From: Avibacterium volantium_A | GTDB lineage: Bacteria; Pseudomonadota; Gammaproteobacteria; Enterobacterales; Pasteurellaceae | Length of the DNA stretch: 64,000 nucleotides | Direction: 5' to 3' | NCBI RefSeq assembly: GCF_049366555.1 | Contig: NZ_JBMMGT010000010.1 | Coordinates: forward strand, 1-64,000 | Translations under genes and position numbers: made by a program | Notes under the pieces: generated by a model | What the model saw: only the letters and a program-made list of their open reading frames with translations | Databases searched by the model: none | What the model was told of the DNA's origin: nothing | In this document: one piece after another, positions 26,651-35,335 of the stretch | Layout: each line of letters begins with the position of its first letter | Numbering within the stretch: position 1 is the stretch's first letter

Positions 26651-27409
26651 ATGTCTGATGTATTTCACTTAGGCTTAACGAAAGCAATGTTAGATGGCGC
26701 GCAACTTGCCATTGTTCCCGGTGCGCCAGAACGTGTTGAACGTATTGCTCGTTTATTGGACAATCCAAAATTTTTAGCCGCGACCAGAGAATTTACTTCT
26801 TGGCTTGGCTATCTTAATGGCAAGGCCGTGGTGGTTTGTTCCACAGGGATTGGTGGGCCTTCGGTTTCTATTGCTGTGGAAGAATTGGCGCAATTAGGCG
26901 TGCGCACTTTCCTACGCATTGGCACAACAGGGGCAATTCAGCCGCATATTAATGTGGGTGATATTTTGATCACTACAGGTGCGGTGCGTTTAGATGGGGC
27001 AAGCCGTCATTTCGCGCCATTAGAATATCCAGCGGTAGCGGACTTTACTTGCACTTCAATGCTTCACAAAGCGGCATTAGAAAATGATAAAGCGAAAGTG
27101 CATATTGGTATCACCGCATCATCAGATACGTTCTACCCAGGGCAAGAGCGCTACGACACTTACACTGGCAAAATTTACCGCCACTATCAAGGTTCATTAA
27201 AACAATGGCAAGAGCTAAATGTAATGAACTACGAAATGGAAAGTGCCACCTTATTTACAATGTGTTCTGCTTTAGGCTTGCGTGCTGGTATGGTGGCTGG
27301 TGCAATCGTAAACCGTACACAGCAAGAAATCCCAAATGAGGAGACTATTCATCAAACCGAGCAAAACGCCATTGATATTGTGGTGAAAGCGGCGGCATTA
27401 TTGGTTTAA
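26651..27409 (+). CDS. udp: Uridine phosphorylase
   Basis: 252 residues. It splits uridine with phosphate into uracil and ribose-1-phosphate (pyrimidine salvage). Family motifs seen are AIVPGAPERVERIA, STGIGGPSVSIAVEELAQLG (phosphate and ribose site), LRIGTTGAIQ and the nucleoside-binding VMNYEMESATLF. It lies 32 nt after asnC with its own AGGAG ribosome site, so readthrough from asnC is possible. Confidence 0.96.
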   Translation: MSDVFHLGLTKAMLDGAQLAIVPGAPERVERIARLLDNPKFLAATREFTSWLGYLNGKAVVVCSTGIGGPSVSIAVEELAQLGVRTFLRIGTTGAIQPHINVGDILITTGAVRLDGASRHFAPLEYPAVADFTCTSMLHKAALENDKAKVHIGITASSDTFYPGQERYDTYTGKIYRHYQGSLKQWQELNVMNYEMESATLFTMCSALGLRAGMVAGAIVNRTQQEIPNEETIHQTEQNAIDIVVKAAALLV

Positions 27410-27824
27410 TGTTAGAAAAAGAAAGTGCGGTGGAATTTTTACGAATTTTTTACCGTACTTTTTACTTAACGCTCTAAAATCAAGCATAACAATCATTATG
27501 GATTTTATGCCTTTTTATCCGATTATTTCACCCCGCCAATCAACAAAAGATTGCAATTTTACCCATAAATCGTAAAATCCCTTTGTTCGTTGAACAGCTA
27601 TATCGCAAGTATTGTGTGTAGGAAATGATCAAACTGTTTTCAATTCTGGTTTTCATCGTTATACCATTCTTGCCGTTTTCAATTTCTCTTAAGGATTTAA
27701 GGAAGGTTAGAAATTTGGCAATTATTTGACGCAACGCGTTTTCTCTCGCCTGATTCCTATAAGGTAGCCCATTTTTAACTGAATGGCATAACCTTGCAAT
27801 CCCTTTTGTAAACAGGAGTTTTCT
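27410..27824. other. 415-nt intergenic region after udp
   Basis: It holds a probable udp terminator from an imperfect uptake-sequence pair (AAAGTGCGGT 27422-27431 and ACCGTACTTT 27452-27461, followed by TTT). The rest is AT-rich with no convincing gene. A 64-codon minus-strand frame at 27540-27734 has no recognisable motif or ribosome site. Its size is large for this compact genome, so it may be gene remains. A CAGGAG ribosome site for the next gene is at the right end. Confidence 0.5.
27422..27464 (+). terminator. udp terminator (imperfect inverted uptake repeat)
   Basis: AAAGTGCGGT pairs with ACCGTACTTT (one mismatch) across a 20-nt loop, followed by a short T-run. Confidence 0.55.
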
Positions 27825-28943
27825 ATGAAAAAAACGATTTTTACCACCGCACTTTTTACCAGCTCACTGTTCGCTGCGGCAACGTTAGCCAATGCACAAA
27901 CGATGGCAAATCCTAACACCACTACGCACACTTACGAATTTACGCAAACCTATGATTTACAAGTGCCAAAAGGCTCATCAGGAACGACAAATTTGTGGGT
28001 ACCATTGCCTTTTAGTAACGACTATCAAACGGTGAAATCCATCACATTTGATGGCAATTATCAACAGGCTTACATCACAGAAAATAATCAATATAGTGCT
28101 AGTACATTATTTGCCACTTGGACACCAGAATCACAAAAACGCAATTTAACCGTTACGCTGGTTGTGGAAACCCAAGATCGCGAACCGAAGAAACAAGGCT
28201 TATTGAAAGATTATCAAGCGCCAGAAAAAATAGAATATGGCGTTGATGTGCAACCTTATTTACAGCCAACAAAACATATTAAAATTGACGGAATCGTGAA
28301 AGAATACGCCGATAAAATTGTAGGGAATGAAACAAATCCGCTCAAAAAAGCAGAACGTATTCATCAGTGGATTGTGGCAAATATGGAGCGTGATAATTCC
28401 GTATTAGGCTGTGGCGATGGTGATGTGGAAAAAATCCTAACAACAGGCGTGTTAAAAGGAAAATGCACGGATATTAATTCTGTGTTTGTTGCTTTAGCGC
28501 GTGCTTCTGGTATTCCCGCTCGCGAAGTGTTCGGTATTCGTTTAGGAGAGGCGGTGAAAATGGGCAAATATTCTAAATCCGCGTTTGGTAGTGCCAAAAA
28601 CAAAATCGCCAATGAAAATGGCGGACAACATTGTCGTGCGGAATTTTATCTGGCAGGTTTTGGCTGGGTTCCTGTGGATTCCGCGGACGTAGCAAAATAT
28701 CGCCTAACAGAGAATAAAGCAGTGGCAGATAGCGATACCCAAGCGGTTTCAGATTATTTATTCGGAAATTGGGAGGGTAACTGGATTGGCTTTAATCACG
28801 CACGCGATTTCACCCTTTACCCAACGCCTGAACTCGCGCCAATCAATAATTTTGGTTATCCTTATGCTGAAGTGGGCGGCGATCCATTAAATTCCTTTGA
28901 TGCAAAAGAATTTGGTTATGAATTTATCTCGCAGCAACGCTAA
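27825..28943 (+). CDS. Exported transglutaminase-like (papain-fold) protein
   Basis: 372 residues. A Sec signal peptide (MKKTIFTTALFTSSLFAAAT, cleavage likely after ANA at 24) sends it to the periplasm. Residues 30-130 look like an all-beta N-terminal domain. The transglutaminase-core domain follows, with an apparently complete triad: Cys214 (GKCTDINSVFVALARASGIP), His269 (GGQHCRAEFYL) and Asp285 (GWVPVD). Such bacterial proteins are often proteases or peptidases rather than true transglutaminases; the substrate is unknown. It overlaps the following MerT-like gene, so the two are translationally linked, but a functional tie to metal transport is only inferred. Confidence 0.85.
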   Translation: MKKTIFTTALFTSSLFAAATLANAQTMANPNTTTHTYEFTQTYDLQVPKGSSGTTNLWVPLPFSNDYQTVKSITFDGNYQQAYITENNQYSASTLFATWTPESQKRNLTVTLVVETQDREPKKQGLLKDYQAPEKIEYGVDVQPYLQPTKHIKIDGIVKEYADKIVGNETNPLKKAERIHQWIVANMERDNSVLGCGDGDVEKILTTGVLKGKCTDINSVFVALARASGIPAREVFGIRLGEAVKMGKYSKSAFGSAKNKIANENGGQHCRAEFYLAGFGWVPVDSADVAKYRLTENKAVADSDTQAVSDYLFGNWEGNWIGFNHARDFTLYPTPELAPINNFGYPYAEVGGDPLNSFDAKEFGYEFISQQR

Positions 28944-29295
28944 TCCAAAAGGCGCAAATGCCAAATTTTGGGCGATATGTACCACCGCAGTGAGTGCTGC
29001 GGTGGCATCGACACTTTGCTGTATTGCGCCATTGTTGTATCTGTTATTTGGCATTTCTAGCACTTGGCTAGTGAGCTTAAATCAGCTGGCATTTTTGCAA
29101 ATTCCAATGCTCGTGATTTCTCTCATTGCATTTGGTTATGGCTTTTGGCTGCTGAATTTCTCAGGAAAAGTGATTTGTAGCCAATATCTCTCACGCCGTA
29201 CATTGCAAATTTTATATTGGCTAATGGCGCTGATTATTCTTTTTTTCTTAACTTATCCCTATGTTTTACCTTATGTTTTGGATTATTTAGAATGA
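28918..29295 (+). CDS. MerT-like inner-membrane metal transport protein
   Basis: About 125 residues from ATG 28918 (ATG 28900 is an alternative). It overlaps the end of the transglutaminase-like gene by 26 nt. Three membrane helices are evident, and the first carries the vicinal Cys pair TLCCIAPLLYLLFGIS typical of MerT. MerT passes Hg(II) from periplasmic MerP into the cytoplasm. There is no merA or merR nearby, and the second loop shows only one cysteine (VICSQY), so the ion may not be mercury. Confidence 0.82.
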   Translation: MNLSRSNANPKGANAKFWAICTTAVSAAVASTLCCIAPLLYLLFGISSTWLVSLNQLAFLQIPMLVISLIAFGYGFWLLNFSGKVICSQYLSRRTLQILYWLMALIILFFLTYPYVLPYVLDYLE

Positions 29296-29564
29296 AAAAA
29301 ATCTTACTTTTTTTGACCGCACTTAGCTTTTCATTGCCAAGCCTTGCCGCAGAACGCAAGGTTACGTTGCATATTGAAGAAATGAATTGCCAGCTTTGCG
29401 TTTATTTAGTCAATAAAGAATTGCGCAACATTGACGGCGTGCAATCGACTAAAGCGAATTTTAATTCACGTTTGGTAAATGTGGTGGCAGATGAGAAAGT
29501 GAGTGATGAAATGCTCATTCAAGCTATTGATAAGTTGCATTATCACGCAGTGGTACAAAAATAA
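29292..29564 (+). CDS. MerP-like periplasmic heavy-metal-binding protein
   Basis: 90 residues with a Sec signal (MKKILLFLTALSFSLPSLAA) and one HMA domain carrying the metal-binding motif MNCQLC in place of the usual GMTCxxC. Its ATGA start overlaps the MerT-like stop, so the two are coupled. It should bind a soft metal ion in the periplasm and hand it to the membrane partner. An uptake sequence at 29316 encodes part of the signal peptide. A strong terminator follows. Confidence 0.85.
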   Translation: MKKILLFLTALSFSLPSLAAERKVTLHIEEMNCQLCVYLVNKELRNIDGVQSTKANFNSRLVNVVADEKVSDEMLIQAIDKLHYHAVVQK

Positions 29565-29596
29565 ATGTAACTCCCGCAATCCTAACAATATAGGAA

Positions 29597-29635
29597 AAAA
29601 GGCTTAAAACCTTATCACGGGTTTTAAGCCTTTTA
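29597..29635. terminator. Strong bidirectional terminator
   Basis: Perfect 11-bp stem GGCTTAAAACC / GGTTTTAAGCC with an 8-nt loop, flanked by A6 and TTTT. It separates the MerP-like gene (+) from yjgR (-). Confidence 0.93.
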
Positions 29636-29652
29636 CTATGTAAGTTAAAATC

Positions 29653-31152
29653 TTATTTCTTCAACGCCCCTAAAATCCCGCGCATAATTTGCTTGGTGAT
29701 TTGGTTGCGAATGTTGCGTCCAACCGATTTCGCCACGCTTCTCACCACTTGTTCGGTAACACTCAGTTGTTCGCCGCGTTTTTTCTTGCCAAACAACATT
29801 CGGCTTAAGCTTCCCATAAAGCCGTTTTCTTCTTCCTCTTGGGCTTGTTCCGCTTGTTTTTGTGCGACAGCAGCCAGATCTGCCTGCTCTTGTAACATTT
29901 CAAAGGCGGAAACATTATCCACATAATTATTGTAATAAGGGTAAAGATCATCGTCTTTCACCCATTGGTTGCGCTGTTCAACAGAAATCGGTTTAAGCTG
30001 ACTTTTTGGTGGATAAATATAAGCAATTTCCACTGGCGCCGGCATACCTTTTTCGTCAAGGAAAGACACCAAAGCCTGTCCCACACCCAAGGTCGAAATG
30101 GTTTCCACCACATTCACTTTTGGATTGGTACGGAACGTTTCAGCCGCCGATTTCACGGCTTTTTGATCGCGTGGCGTAAAGGCGCGCAAGGCGTGTTGCA
30201 CACGGTTTCCTAGCTGCCCTAACACCGTATCAGGCAAATCTAGTGGATTTTGTGTAACGAAATAAATCCCTACCCCTTTAGAACGAATCAAGCGCACCAC
30301 TTGCTCCACTTTATCCACCAACGCGGCTGGCGCGCCATCAAATAATAAGTGCGCTTCATCAAAGAACATCACAAATTTCGGTTTATCGGGATCACCCACT
30401 TCAGGCAGTTGCTCAAATAATTCCGCCATTAACCAAAGCAAAAACGCACTATACATTTTTGGTGAATTAATTAATTTTTCTGAATTTAATACGTTGATCA
30501 CGCCACGTCCATCACGGGTTTGTAGCCAATCATCAAGATTTAAAGCAGGCTCGCCAAACAATTTGCTTGCCCCTTCATTTTCTAAGGCAAGTAAGGCACG
30601 CTGAATTGCGCCCACACTAGCGGCGGACACATTGCCATATTCCAATTGGAAGGTTTTGGCATTTTCTGCCACATATTTCAGCATTGCACGCAGATCTTTC
30701 AGATCGATGAGCAATAAGCCTTTATCGTCCGCCACGCGGAATACCAAATTGAGCAAGCCCTCTTGCGTGGCGTTGAGATTCAATAAACGAGAAAGCAACA
30801 ATGGCCCCATTTCAGAAATGGTGGTACGCAATGGAATCCCTGTTTCGCCAAACACGTCCCAGAAAGAAACGGGATAACCTTGTAAATAGCTTTCGCCGCC
30901 TAGGTGAAATTGTTCAATGCGCTCTGCCACTTTACCTTGGAATTCCCCAGCTTTTACCAAGCCCGACAAATCCCCTTTCACGTCCACCAAAAACACTGGC
31001 ACCCCATCATCGCTGAACGCTTCCGCCATTTTGCGTAAAGTAACGGTTTTTCCTGTCCCTGTTGCTCCTGCGATTAAACCGTGGCGATTTGCCATTTTGG
31101 CGGTTAATCCTAAAACTTCGCCCTGTTCTGTTTGTGCTAATGAATATTGCAT
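29653..31152 (-). CDS. yjgR: HerA-like ATPase of the DUF853/YjgR family
   Basis: 499 residues. The Walker A motif GATGTGKTVTLRKMA is at about residues 28-42, Walker B-like FVMFFDEAHLLFDGAP near 262-277, and IRSKGVGIYFVTQNPLDLPD follows, as in HerA/FtsK-type ATPases. The C-terminal 100 residues are Gln/Glu-rich then basic (MLFGKKKRGE). E. coli YjgR has the same length; its function is not established. It is monocistronic and convergent with the MerP-like gene. Confidence 0.9.
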   Translation of the reverse strand: MQYSLAQTEQGEVLGLTAKMANRHGLIAGATGTGKTVTLRKMAEAFSDDGVPVFLVDVKGDLSGLVKAGEFQGKVAERIEQFHLGGESYLQGYPVSFWDVFGETGIPLRTTISEMGPLLLSRLLNLNATQEGLLNLVFRVADDKGLLLIDLKDLRAMLKYVAENAKTFQLEYGNVSAASVGAIQRALLALENEGASKLFGEPALNLDDWLQTRDGRGVINVLNSEKLINSPKMYSAFLLWLMAELFEQLPEVGDPDKPKFVMFFDEAHLLFDGAPAALVDKVEQVVRLIRSKGVGIYFVTQNPLDLPDTVLGQLGNRVQHALRAFTPRDQKAVKSAAETFRTNPKVNVVETISTLGVGQALVSFLDEKGMPAPVEIAYIYPPKSQLKPISVEQRNQWVKDDDLYPYYNNYVDNVSAFEMLQEQADLAAVAQKQAEQAQEEEENGFMGSLSRMLFGKKKRGEQLSVTEQVVRSVAKSVGRNIRNQITKQIMRGILGALKK

Positions 31153-31326
31153 ATAAGCCTCTGAAATCGATCAAAATGTGGGTGCATAATAAGAAAAAAA
31201 TAAAGTGCGGTCAAAAATTATCACAAATTCTGCACGCCCTATTTTCTTTTTGGCAAATGAAATCATCAACTTGATGTGATATGCTTAGGCGAATTTACCA
31301 ACTACTTGAAGGATCATTGTTGAAAA

Positions 31327-31824
31327 ATGGACGAAAAAACCACCGCACTTTGTCCTTGCCAATCGGGTAACGCATATCAAGATTGTTGCCAGCCCTTACA
31401 TCAAAAGCAAAAAATTGCCCAAAACGCCGAACAATTAATGCGTTCGCGCTACGCTGCGTTTGTATTGCAAGATATTGATTATATTGTAGAAACCACCGTA
31501 CCAAGCCAGCAAACACTGTTGGATTATGACGCCTTAAAACAATGGGCGGCGCAAACCCAGTGGCTGGGCTTAGAGGTGCTAAAACACGATGCTAAATTAG
31601 ATAAAACCCATAGTGCGGTGGAATTTAAGGCGAAATTTTTAAGCGCTGAGGGCGAGCAGATTCATCACGAAAAATCTTTATTTGTAAACGTGGGGGAACG
31701 CTGGTATTTTGCCGATCCCACTGTTACCCTGCCTGCAATGAAGCAGCCTTGTATTTGCGGCTCAGGGAAGAAATTTAAACATTGTTGTGGAGTAATGCTA
31801 TGTCAGTTTTATGGCGAAAACTAA
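31327..31824 (+). CDS. ychJ: YchJ-family SEC-C motif protein (UPF0225)
   Basis: 165 residues with a zinc-binding SEC-C-like motif at each end: CPCQSGNAYQDCCQP (about 9-23) and CICGSGKKFKHCC near the C-terminus. A small alpha/beta middle domain lies between. Its function is unknown. It is the first gene of ychJ-yihY-dtd; the next start lies 25 nt inside its 3' end. Confidence 0.9.
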   Translation: MDEKTTALCPCQSGNAYQDCCQPLHQKQKIAQNAEQLMRSRYAAFVLQDIDYIVETTVPSQQTLLDYDALKQWAAQTQWLGLEVLKHDAKLDKTHSAVEFKAKFLSAEGEQIHHEKSLFVNVGERWYFADPTVTLPAMKQPCICGSGKKFKHCCGVMLCQFYGEN

Positions 31825-32663
31825 GCCTCTTTCTCAACGTATTTTGGTTGCGTTTCAATCAAAATAAACTCACCCAAGCAGCGGGCTATCTCACTTACAG
31901 CACAATGCTGGCGCTTGTGCCGCTGATTATGGTGATTTTTTCCATTTTCTCCGCCTTTCCTGTTTTTAATGAAGTAACAGGCGAGCTCAAACAATTCATC
32001 TTTGACAATTTCGCCCCAAACGCCAGCAATATGGTGGGAGAATATATTGATCAGTTTGTGAATAATTCCAAACAGATGAGTGCGGTTGGGATCATCAGTT
32101 TAATTGTGGTTGCTTTAATGCTCATCAATACCATTGACCGTACGCTCAACTCCATTTGGCAGGACAGTAGCATTCGCCCAACCCTTTTTTCTTTTGCCAT
32201 TTACTGGCTGATTTTAACCCTTGGGCCGATTATTATCGCCACCAGCATTGGGGTTAGCACCTATGTTACTAGCCTTGCTGGTGATTTGTTGCAATCGGAT
32301 CTGAGCTTGCCTTTCGGCTTAAAATTACTCAGTTTTATCCCCTTTATGCTCACTTGGTTTATTTTCACTTTAATTTATAAAATTGTACCGAATAAATCTG
32401 TCAGCATTAAACATTCTGCTGCTGGAGCGTTGGTCGCTGCGGTGTTCTTCACCTTAGGCAAACAGGCCTTTGCGTGGTACATCACCAATTTCCCCTCTTA
32501 TCAACTGATTTATGGCGCAATGGCAACCTTGCCAATTATGTTGCTATGGATTCAGCTCAGCTGGATTGCCATTTTACTCGGCGCGCAACTGGCTGCAGTG
32601 CTAGGCGATATGCGTTTATTAAAAAATGGTGAAATTGAATTACAACAAATTGAGGAACAATAA
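31800..32663 (+). CDS. yihY: YihY/BrkB-family inner-membrane protein
   Basis: 287 residues from the ATG of MSVLWRKLSLFLNVFW; an upstream in-frame start at 31782 is also possible. Six hydrophobic segments span the protein, and the family region AAGYLTYSTMLALVPLIMV follows the N-terminus. It was once called RNase BN, but that activity belongs to another gene; the function is unknown. It overlaps ychJ, and its stop overlaps the dtd start by one base. Confidence 0.9.
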   Translation: MSVLWRKLSLFLNVFWLRFNQNKLTQAAGYLTYSTMLALVPLIMVIFSIFSAFPVFNEVTGELKQFIFDNFAPNASNMVGEYIDQFVNNSKQMSAVGIISLIVVALMLINTIDRTLNSIWQDSSIRPTLFSFAIYWLILTLGPIIIATSIGVSTYVTSLAGDLLQSDLSLPFGLKLLSFIPFMLTWFIFTLIYKIVPNKSVSIKHSAAGALVAAVFFTLGKQAFAWYITNFPSYQLIYGAMATLPIMLLWIQLSWIAILLGAQLAAVLGDMRLLKNGEIELQQIEEQ

Positions 32664-33097
32664 TGATCGCATTAATTCAACGAGTTAGCCAAGCTAAAGT
32701 GGAAGTCGATGGCAACATCACAGGGCAAATTCAGCAAGGTTTATTAGTGTTGCTTGGCGTGCAAAAAGAAGATGATGAAAGCAAAGCGGATCGTTTACTG
32801 GAAAAAGTGCTGCACTACCGCGTTTTCAGCGATGAACAAGGCAAAATGAATTTAAATGTCCAACAAGTAAAGGGTGAATTGCTGGTAGTTTCCCAATTCA
32901 CCCTCGCCGCCGACACTCAAAAAGGCCTACGCCCTAGCTTTTCCAACGGTGCAGCGCCACAAAAAGCCGAACAGCTTTACGATTACTTCGTACAAAAAAG
33001 CCAACAATGCGTTACCACCGCCACCGGCAAATTCGCCTCTGATATGCAAGTGAGTTTAACCAATGACGGGCCAGTTACGTTTTGGTTGGAGGTGTAA
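32663..33097 (+). CDS. dtd: D-aminoacyl-tRNA deacylase
   Basis: 144 residues, exact family length. It removes D-amino acids (and Gly) from mischarged tRNA in the cytoplasm. The two active-site motifs are present, SQFTLAAD (near 78) and NDGPVTFWLEV at the C-terminus, which holds the cross-subunit Gly-Pro. It is the last gene of ychJ-yihY-dtd, coupled by a TAATG overlap. Confidence 0.96.
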   Translation: MIALIQRVSQAKVEVDGNITGQIQQGLLVLLGVQKEDDESKADRLLEKVLHYRVFSDEQGKMNLNVQQVKGELLVVSQFTLAADTQKGLRPSFSNGAAPQKAEQLYDYFVQKSQQCVTTATGKFASDMQVSLTNDGPVTFWLEV

Positions 33098-33299
33098 GGA
33101 TTACAAACAGAAAATAGATAAAACTAAAGTGCGGTGCTTTTTCGCTAAGTTTTTTATTATCTGTTTAATGTATTTTGTGTATCTAACCCAATTCTCTTTA
33201 TTGAAACACTAAACTAATAGAAGGTAATTCATTGTCAAATGAAAATAGATTTGACGTGAGAGAATAAAATATAGAAAAGAAAAAATCCCTAAAATTTAC

Positions 33300-33346
33300 A
33301 CCGCACTTTATTTATTCTTTTACAACAAAAGTGCGGGCATTTTTTC
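33300..33346 (+). terminator. Terminator from inverted uptake repeats after dtd
   Basis: CCGCACTTT (33301-33309) / AAAGTGCGG (33328-33336) with an 18-nt loop, followed by GCATTTTTT. Confidence 0.65.
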
Positions 33347-33378
33347 CAGATTTTTCATCGCAAAATCCAAGCAAAATA

Positions 33379-33402
33379 AAAGGGCATCTTTCGATGCCCT
33401 CT
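33379..33402 (-). terminator. tuf terminator
   Basis: GGGCATC / GATGCCC 7-bp stem with a TTTC loop. The minus-strand tail is TTTTATTTT. Confidence 0.88.
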
Positions 33403-33442
33403 CTTAGCTTTTAGCTTTTCTAGTGTTACCTAGCAATCATCA

Positions 33443-34627
33443 TTATTTGATGATTTTCGCTACAACACCCGCACCTACTGTACGTCCACCTTCACGAATC
33501 GCAAAGCGTAAACCTTGGTCCATCGCGATTGGGTGAATTAAGCTTACCGTCATTTTGATGTTATCGCCTGGCATTACCATTTCCACGCCTTCTGGTAACT
33601 CGATTGTACCTGTTACGTCAGTTGTACGGAAATAGAATTGTGGACGGTAACCTTTGAAGAATGGAGTGTGACGACCACCTTCTTCTTTTGATAATACGTA
33701 AACTTCTGATTCGAAGTCTGTGTGTGGTGTGATTGAACCTGGTTTCGCTAATACTTGACCACGTTCGATTTCTTCACGTTTTGTACCACGTAATAATGCA
33801 CCGATGTTTTCACCTGCACGACCTTCGTCAAGTAATTTACGGAACATTTCTACACCTGTTACAGTAGTTTTCGCAGTTTCTTTGATACCTACGATTTCTA
33901 CTTCATCACCAGTGCGGATAATACCACGCTCTACACGGCCTGTTACTACGGTACCACGACCTGAGATTGAGAATACGTCTTCGATTGGTAATAAGAATGG
34001 TTGGTCAATCGCACGCTCTGGCTCTGGAATGTATGTATCTAAGTGGTTTGCTAACTCAAGGATTTTTTCTTCCCATTGCGCATCGCCTTCTAACGCTTTT
34101 AACGCTGAACCACGTACGATTGGAGTATCATCACCTGGGAAATCATATTGAGAAAGAAGTTCACGCACTTCCATTTCTACTAATTCTAATAACTCTTCGT
34201 CATCTACCATATCGCATTTGTTTAAGAATACGATGATGTATGGTACACCTACTTGGCGTCCTAATAAGATGTGCTCACGAGTTTGTGGCATTGGGCCGTC
34301 TGTCGCTGCTACTACTAAGATTGCACCGTCCATTTGCGCCGCACCAGTAATCATGTTTTTAACATAGTCTGCGTGTCCTGGGCAGTCAACGTGTGCATAG
34401 TGACGTGTTGGAGTATCGTATTCAACGTGTGAGGTGTTGATGGTGATACCACGCGCTTTTTCTTCTGGCGCGTTATCGATTTGGTCAAATGCGCGTGCCG
34501 CACCACCGTAGTGTTTCGCTAATACTGTGGTGATTGCTGCTGTTAAAGTTGTTTTACCATGGTCAACGTGGCCGATTGTACCCACGTTTACGTGCGGTTT
34601 TGTACGTTCAAATTTTTCTTTAGACAT
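33443..34627 (-). CDS. tuf: Elongation factor Tu
   Basis: 394 residues, canonical length. G-domain motifs GHVDHGKTTL (18-27), DCPGHADY (80-87) and NKCD (135-138) are intact, followed by domains 2 and 3 ending in VGAGVVAKIIK. It delivers aminoacyl-tRNA to the ribosome. The four tRNA genes directly upstream match the thrU-tyrU-glyT-thrT-tufB transcript of enterobacteria, so this is the tufB-type copy. Confidence 0.99.
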   Translation of the reverse strand: MSKEKFERTKPHVNVGTIGHVDHGKTTLTAAITTVLAKHYGGAARAFDQIDNAPEEKARGITINTSHVEYDTPTRHYAHVDCPGHADYVKNMITGAAQMDGAILVVAATDGPMPQTREHILLGRQVGVPYIIVFLNKCDMVDDEELLELVEMEVRELLSQYDFPGDDTPIVRGSALKALEGDAQWEEKILELANHLDTYIPEPERAIDQPFLLPIEDVFSISGRGTVVTGRVERGIIRTGDEVEIVGIKETAKTTVTGVEMFRKLLDEGRAGENIGALLRGTKREEIERGQVLAKPGSITPHTDFESEVYVLSKEEGGRHTPFFKGYRPQFYFRTTDVTGTIELPEGVEMVMPGDNIKMTVSLIHPIAMDQGLRFAIREGGRTVGAGVVAKIIK

Positions 34628-34730
34628 TAAGAGTCCCTCTAGATAAACACGGTTATCGATGGTTCAAAATACCACATTAACCAATTGAATTAAGTTTAAA
34701 CTATTAATAAGAGAAAGGTGAAGTTAAGGC

Positions 34731-34806
34731 TGGTGCTGATAGGCGGATTTGAACCGCCGACCTCACCCTTACCAAGGGTGCGCTCTACCAACTGAGCTAT
34801 ATCAGC
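34731..34806 (-). tRNA. tRNA-Thr (GGT)
   Basis: 76-nt cloverleaf, acceptor GCTGATA/TATCAGC, anticodon loop CTTGGTAAG, encoded CCA. It is the last tRNA before tuf. Confidence 0.97.
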
Positions 34807-34810
34807 GCTT

Positions 34811-34885
<75 letters not shown>

Positions 34886-34926
34886 AGTCCTAAATTCATC
34901 TGTCCCATCAGAATTCATCTAAAAAA

Positions 34927-35011
34927 TGGTGGAGGGAGAAGGATTCGAACCTTCGAAGGCTGAGCCGGCAGATTTACAGTCTGCTCCCTTTGGCCGCTCG
35001 GGAATCCCTCC
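34927..35011 (-). tRNA. tRNA-Tyr (GTA)
   Basis: 85-nt class II tRNA with a long variable arm, acceptor GGAGGGA/TCCCTCC, anticodon GTA in GACTGTAAATC, encoded CCA. Confidence 0.97.
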
Positions 35012-35045
35012 GCACTAAATGAATGAACTTGACTACGATTGGTTA

Positions 35046-35121
<76 letters not shown>

Positions 35122-35335
35122 GTCGTAAGCAAGTGAGGCGTATTATAGGGAAATTTTTATCACTGACAAGCGTTTTTTTGAAAAAAAATAGATTTTTTTT
35201 ATTGTTCGGCTATTTATCAGTCAAAATGCACAAAATTTATAAAAAAAGTGCCAATTTATTCTAAATTTCACTAATCATAAGCAAATTTATAGGGTATATT
35301 TCTATTCAACATTCTATAAATATGAAGACAACATT

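Larger units (their letters stand above)
33098..33442. other. 345-nt region between dtd and tuf
   Basis: It holds one uptake sequence (33127), an uptake-derived terminator (33300-33346) and the tuf terminator (33379-33402). AT-rich sequence between 33150 and 33290 shows no gene or clear signal. Confidence 0.7.

Noticed and set aside
27540..27734. 64-codon minus-strand frame in the gap after udp, possible transposase remnant
   Set aside because: No recognisable motif, no ribosome site and a biased AT-rich composition; no inverted repeats that would mark an insertion sequence.
30632..31156. Several plus-strand frames opposite yjgR
   Set aside because: They overlap one another and the coding strand of yjgR, with no ribosome sites or conserved motifs.
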